Positions 61,910 through 64,000 of a DNA stretch of 64,000 nucleotides are shown piece after piece. Numbering within the stretch: position 1 is the stretch's first letter; each line of letters starts with the position of its first letter. Position numbers and translations under genes: made by a program. The DNA comes from Phycisphaeraceae bacterium (GTDB lineage: Bacteria > Planctomycetota > Phycisphaerae > Phycisphaerales > UBA1924). The notes beneath the pieces were generated by a model, which was not told the origin of the DNA, did no database searches, and saw nothing but the letters and a program-made list of their open reading frames with translations. The stretch lies in NCBI GenBank assembly GCA_019636495.1, contig JAHBXL010000004.1, positions 124,001 to 188,000 of the forward strand, read 5' to 3'.

Positions 61910-62212
61910 ATGACGCCGCTCGGAACCGTGTCCGGGCTGATCGCCACGCTCAAGGCCTTCAACATCTGGCCCGATGGGTCGGGGGCGATGGGCTTTGGCG
62001 AGTCGCTGGGCACCGCGACGCTCTACGGCCCGGGCTTCATCCTCGAACTGCCCTACGCCTCCAGCGGGGCCTCCTCGCCCGACAAGGCCGAGATCACGCA
62101 GGCGCTGGTCTATTGCAACGATGATGACTACGCCTGGCCCGTACTCAGCCGCATCTGCAAGGCCAACGCGTGGAAGATGATGGACCCGGATAGCGGCCGG
62201 ACGTTTGGGTGA
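61910..62212 (+). CDS. Hypothetical protein
   Basis: This is a frame of 100 residues beginning MTPLGTVSGLIATLKAFNIW, with a Gly-rich stretch and an acidic, aromatic C-terminal part (YCNDDDYAWPVLSRICKANAW). The frame is open further upstream to 61718, and a G9 run lies just before the ATG, so the start is uncertain. I do not recognise a family. Codon use looks like the neighbours. It lies between the ELWxxDGT gene (divergent) and a repeat block. Confidence 0.5.
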   Translation: MTPLGTVSGLIATLKAFNIWPDGSGAMGFGESLGTATLYGPGFILELPYASSGASSPDKAEITQALVYCNDDDYAWPVLSRICKANAWKMMDPDSGRTFG

Positions 62213-62222
62213 GGGGGGAATG

Positions 62223-62368
62223 CGGGGTCCGGGTTCCGGCAGAGAACTCAAGCGACCTCTGACGCTTCTACGATTGCCCGTTGCTTCCCGACCGGTGTTC
62301 GGGAGCAGGGTCGCGTTCGAGCATCGAGTGCAGACCCCGAGACCCGGACCCCGAAACCCGAAACCCGC
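62223..62368. repeat. Inverted CGGGTTT-type repeat pair without a gene
   Basis: The left end is CGGGGTCCGGGTTCCGGC (62223-62240) and the right end (62334-62368) is the inverse series ACCCCGAGACCCGGACC, GAAACCCG. Their units are those flanking the IVP gene at 46630-47177, here with about 93 bases between. It ends 12 bases before the next ATG, much as the cassette does. Confidence 0.6.
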
Positions 62369-62380
62369 CCTCCTCTTCCC

Positions 62381-62827
62381 ATGCCCCAGGAAACCAAGTC
62401 CTCCCCCGGCCTCCCACTCAACGGCGTTGCCGCGCCCGCCGCCGACTCGCTCTCCGTCGCCGGCCTTACCGCCAATCTCGGCTCCGACTCCGCCGCGATG
62501 ATCGACATCCTCGAGAAAGCCTTCGACTTCCGCGGCGATGTGACGCTGACGCTCAAGAACGGCTCGACGGTGTCGGGCTACCTCTTCGATCGCCGCCGCG
62601 GCGGAACGCTCGCCGATTCCTACATCCGCCTCATGCCCCCGCCGCGAGCCGGCGCAAGGGAGGGAGAGAATGAGAAGGTGCGCGTGGCGTACTCGGACAT
62701 CGCGCACATCGCGTTCTCTGACCGCGACCCCGCGGCGGGCAAGAGTTTCGAGACGTGGGTCAAGAAGTATGTCGAGAAGAAGATCAAGGGCGAGAAGGCG
62801 AGCATCGAGAGCGAAACGCTGGATTGA
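62381..62827 (+). CDS. Hypothetical conserved-looking protein
   Basis: This 148-residue protein has a Pro/Ala/Ser-rich leader, then a compact beta domain: AFDFRGDVTLTLKNGSTVSG, YLFDRRRGG and VRVAYSDIAHIAFSDRDPAA, GKSFETWVKK. The DVTLTLKNGSTVSGYLFDR run looks like the first strands of an Sm/LSm-type barrel, but I can only call this a resemblance. The C-terminus is basic and helical. A gene-less inverted repeat lies just before the ATG. Function unknown. Confidence 0.6.
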   Translation: MPQETKSSPGLPLNGVAAPAADSLSVAGLTANLGSDSAAMIDILEKAFDFRGDVTLTLKNGSTVSGYLFDRRRGGTLADSYIRLMPPPRAGAREGENEKVRVAYSDIAHIAFSDRDPAAGKSFETWVKKYVEKKIKGEKASIESETLD

Positions 62828-62846
62828 AATCAGCCCTGGGTTCTAC

Positions 62847-62902
62847 GGTCCTGCGTCCTGTGCCGCTGCGCCGTTTGACTTGAGGACCCAGGACTCAGGA
62901 CC
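62847..62902. repeat. Short inverted repeat GGTCCTGCGTCCTG-type
   Basis: GGTCCTGCGTCCTG (62847-62860) and CAGGACTCAGGACC (62889-62902) match inverted with one mismatch, with a 28-base centre. It ends eight bases before the ATG of the next gene. Confidence 0.6.
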
Positions 62903-62910
62903 TGCATCTC

Positions 62911-63213
62911 ATGCCCACCTACGTCTACGAACTCCTCGACAAGAAGGGTGAGCCCACCGGCGAGACGTTCGAGATCGTCCAGCCGATGAAGGATGCCGCG
63001 CTGACCAGGCACCCCGAGACGGGCAAGCCCTGCCGGCGCGCCATCGTCGCGCCGGCCATCGCCGGCAGCATGTCACCTCTCAAGACCAAGGGCACGCTCT
63101 CCAACAAGAACCTCGAGCGGCTCGGCTTCACGAAGTACGAGCGCAAGGGCAAGGGCTATATGGAGCGCGTCGCGGGCAAGGCCGGGCCGAGGTCGATCTC
63201 GGCGGATGATTGA
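62911..63213 (+). CDS. FmdB-like protein lacking the zinc cysteines
   Basis: This 100-residue protein starts MPTYVYELLDKKGEPTGETF, E-I-V-Q-P-M-K-D and continues AALTRHPETGKPCRRAI. This follows the FmdB putative regulatory zinc ribbon (MPTYEY..., then a C-x2-C pair and a second pair), but the four ligand cysteines are replaced (only one Cys remains). The rest (GTLSNKNLERLGFTKYERK) is a common planctomycete tail. It may keep the fold without zinc. Family link is moderately sure; function unknown. Confidence 0.65.
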   Translation: MPTYVYELLDKKGEPTGETFEIVQPMKDAALTRHPETGKPCRRAIVAPAIAGSMSPLKTKGTLSNKNLERLGFTKYERKGKGYMERVAGKAGPRSISADD

Positions 63214-63222
63214 AGCCGGTCC

Positions 63223-63684
63223 TCACTCCACCTTCGCCGGGTCCTGGCCGTTCTCGATCGCCGCGATCTTCCGCACGCGCCGTTCGTGACGGCCCCCCTG
63301 GAATGTCGTTCCCAGCCACACCTCGGCGATCTTCTCGATCAGCCGCTGCCCCAGCAGATCGGCCGAGAGACACAGCACGTTCGCATCGTTGTGGCCGCGG
63401 CTCATCTCGGCGGTCAGTTCGTCGTGCACGAGCGCGGCGCGCACGCCCTTCACCTTGTTCGCGGCGATGCACATGCCGATGCCCGAACCGCACACCAGGA
63501 TGCCCATGTCGGCGCTCTTGTCCGAGATTCTCGCCGCGACGAGGTAGGCCGGCTCGGGATAGTCGCACATCTCGCCGGACAGATTGCCGCAGAGTTCCAC
63601 TTCGTGGCCCTGCCCGCGCAGGCGGTCGGCCAGTTGCCTGCACGCGTTCACGCCGCGGTGATCGGCCCCCAGCGCCAGTTTCAT
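63223..63684 (-). CDS. rpiB: Ribose 5-phosphate isomerase B
   Basis: This 153-residue enzyme interconverts ribose 5-phosphate and ribulose 5-phosphate. LGADHRG begins the active site. VCGSGIGMCIAANK carries the catalytic cysteine and phosphate loop. SRGHNDANVLCLSA follows with the ring-opening histidine. The ATG at 63684 overlaps the phosphatase stop (ATGA) and has AGGAG eight bases upstream; a GTG three codons earlier is less likely. The pairing with a low-molecular-weight phosphatase parallels ywlE-ywlF in Bacillus. Confidence 0.93.
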   Translation of the reverse strand: MKLALGADHRGVNACRQLADRLRGQGHEVELCGNLSGEMCDYPEPAYLVAARISDKSADMGILVCGSGIGMCIAANKVKGVRAALVHDELTAEMSRGHNDANVLCLSADLLGQRLIEKIAEVWLGTTFQGGRHERRVRKIAAIENGQDPAKVE

Positions 63685-64000
63685 GGCAGCCACTCCTGTA
63701 TCCGTTGGGATATAAGTTCCTGAATGCGCCGCGCCGTCTGAGTGTAGACCTCCGGCCCCATGCCGATCGGGTCGGGCACATCGCGCCCGGCCGGATCCAG
63801 GGTCTGCACCTTGTCCGCCGCGCCGGGATCAAGATCGAGCACCGCCGCGGCGTGGGAGCGGGTCATCGCCAGCACCACGTCGGCCTCGGCGATGAGCCTG
63901 CGCGTCAGCGGGCGCGATGAGTGCGGACGCGACAAGAACCCGAGTTCTCGCACCGCGTCGGCGGCCTCGGGCGTCATCGGCATGCCGGTGCCCGCGGCGG
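63681..64000 (-). CDS. Low-molecular-weight protein phosphatase, 5'-truncated by the window edge
   Basis: The visible C-terminal 105 or so residues (AVRELGFLSRPHSSRPLTRR, then ADVVLAMTRSHAAAVLDLDP and VPDPIGMGPEVYTQTARRI) match the LMW-PTPase/arsenate-reductase fold, with D in DPIG as the acid. The N-terminal C-x5-R catalytic loop lies outside the window. It is coupled to rpiB by ATGA. In relatives it is a tyrosine or arginine phosphatase; which one cannot be told here. Confidence 0.85.
   Translation of the reverse strand, partial: AAGTGMPMTPEAADAVRELGFLSRPHSSRPLTRRLIAEADVVLAMTRSHAAAVLDLDPGAADKVQTLDPAGRDVPDPIGMGPEVYTQTARRIQELISQRIQEWLP

Overview
The window looks like chromosomal DNA from a high-GC planctomycete, most likely of the Phycisphaerae/Phycisphaerales type. 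The evidence is several secreted proteins ending in the short DIFAFL..WFAG anchor repeats typical of that group (GC-type dockerin-like ends), a PEP-CTERM-like protein, an XrtA-type polysaccharide deacetylase, a DUF4175 / BatA / DUF58 / MoxR gene set, a TPR-tailed Ser/Thr kinase, and many dispersed short palindromes (GTGGCACGGGC...GCCCGTGCCAC type) and 7-9 nt period inverted repeats between genes. This placement is inferred from family content; no rRNA gene is present. I saw no tRNA, rRNA or CRISPR array.

Layout. 1-4.4 kb: a fused alpha/beta 2-oxoacid dehydrogenase E1, then a protein joining a lipoyl domain and an E3-binding domain to a hexapeptide-repeat acyltransferase, then a polysaccharide deacetylase. 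4.6-14.5 kb: SixA-like phosphatase, a secreted protein, an FlgM-like orphan, an M28 peptidase, a kinase-TPR protein, two secreted GC-anchored proteins and trmB. 14.5-16.4 kb: moxR, with a PIN-toxin module lying between its real 3' end and a second 102-bp copy of that end. 16.4-20.5 kb: transketolase with an odd upstream region, then a PEP-CTERM-like protein. 20.5-29.5 kb: a five-gene minus-strand operon (DUF4175, Gln-rich protein, cyclase-repeat protein, NPCBM-like protein, transglutaminase-like protein). 29.8-36 kb: a Lys-rich SnoaL-like protein, an HDOD protein, pdxH and an intein-containing dnaB. 36-44.6 kb: a MITE-like element, DUF2330, a GbsR / membrane protein / DCC-thioredoxin operon, an MntA-HepT toxin-antitoxin pair, comEC and two zinc-ribbon membrane paralogs. 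44.6-57.2 kb: a UPF0175-DUF3368 toxin-antitoxin pair, DUF58-BatA-VWA with an inserted four-helix-bundle (IVP) cassette, gmk, a PEGA lipoprotein, a NeuD-type acyltransferase, a coiled-coil membrane protein, an LpxL-type acyltransferase and a response regulator. 57-64 kb: a giant ELWxxDGT-repeat protein, small hypothetical genes, rpiB and an edge-truncated low-molecular-weight phosphatase.

The most unusual proposal is the 1-4.4 kb set. The E1 and the lipoyl/E3-binding domains imply that an acyl group made by decarboxylating a 2-oxoacid could sit on lipoate and be handed to a sugar by the fused left-handed beta-helix domain, in place of the usual CoA-forming E2 domain. The other strong theme is small mobile or repeat DNA. 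Palindromes occur in frame inside three enzymes; inverted-repeat elements lie against start and stop codons; one toxin module is framed by a duplicated gene end, and one IVP gene is framed by inverted repeats.
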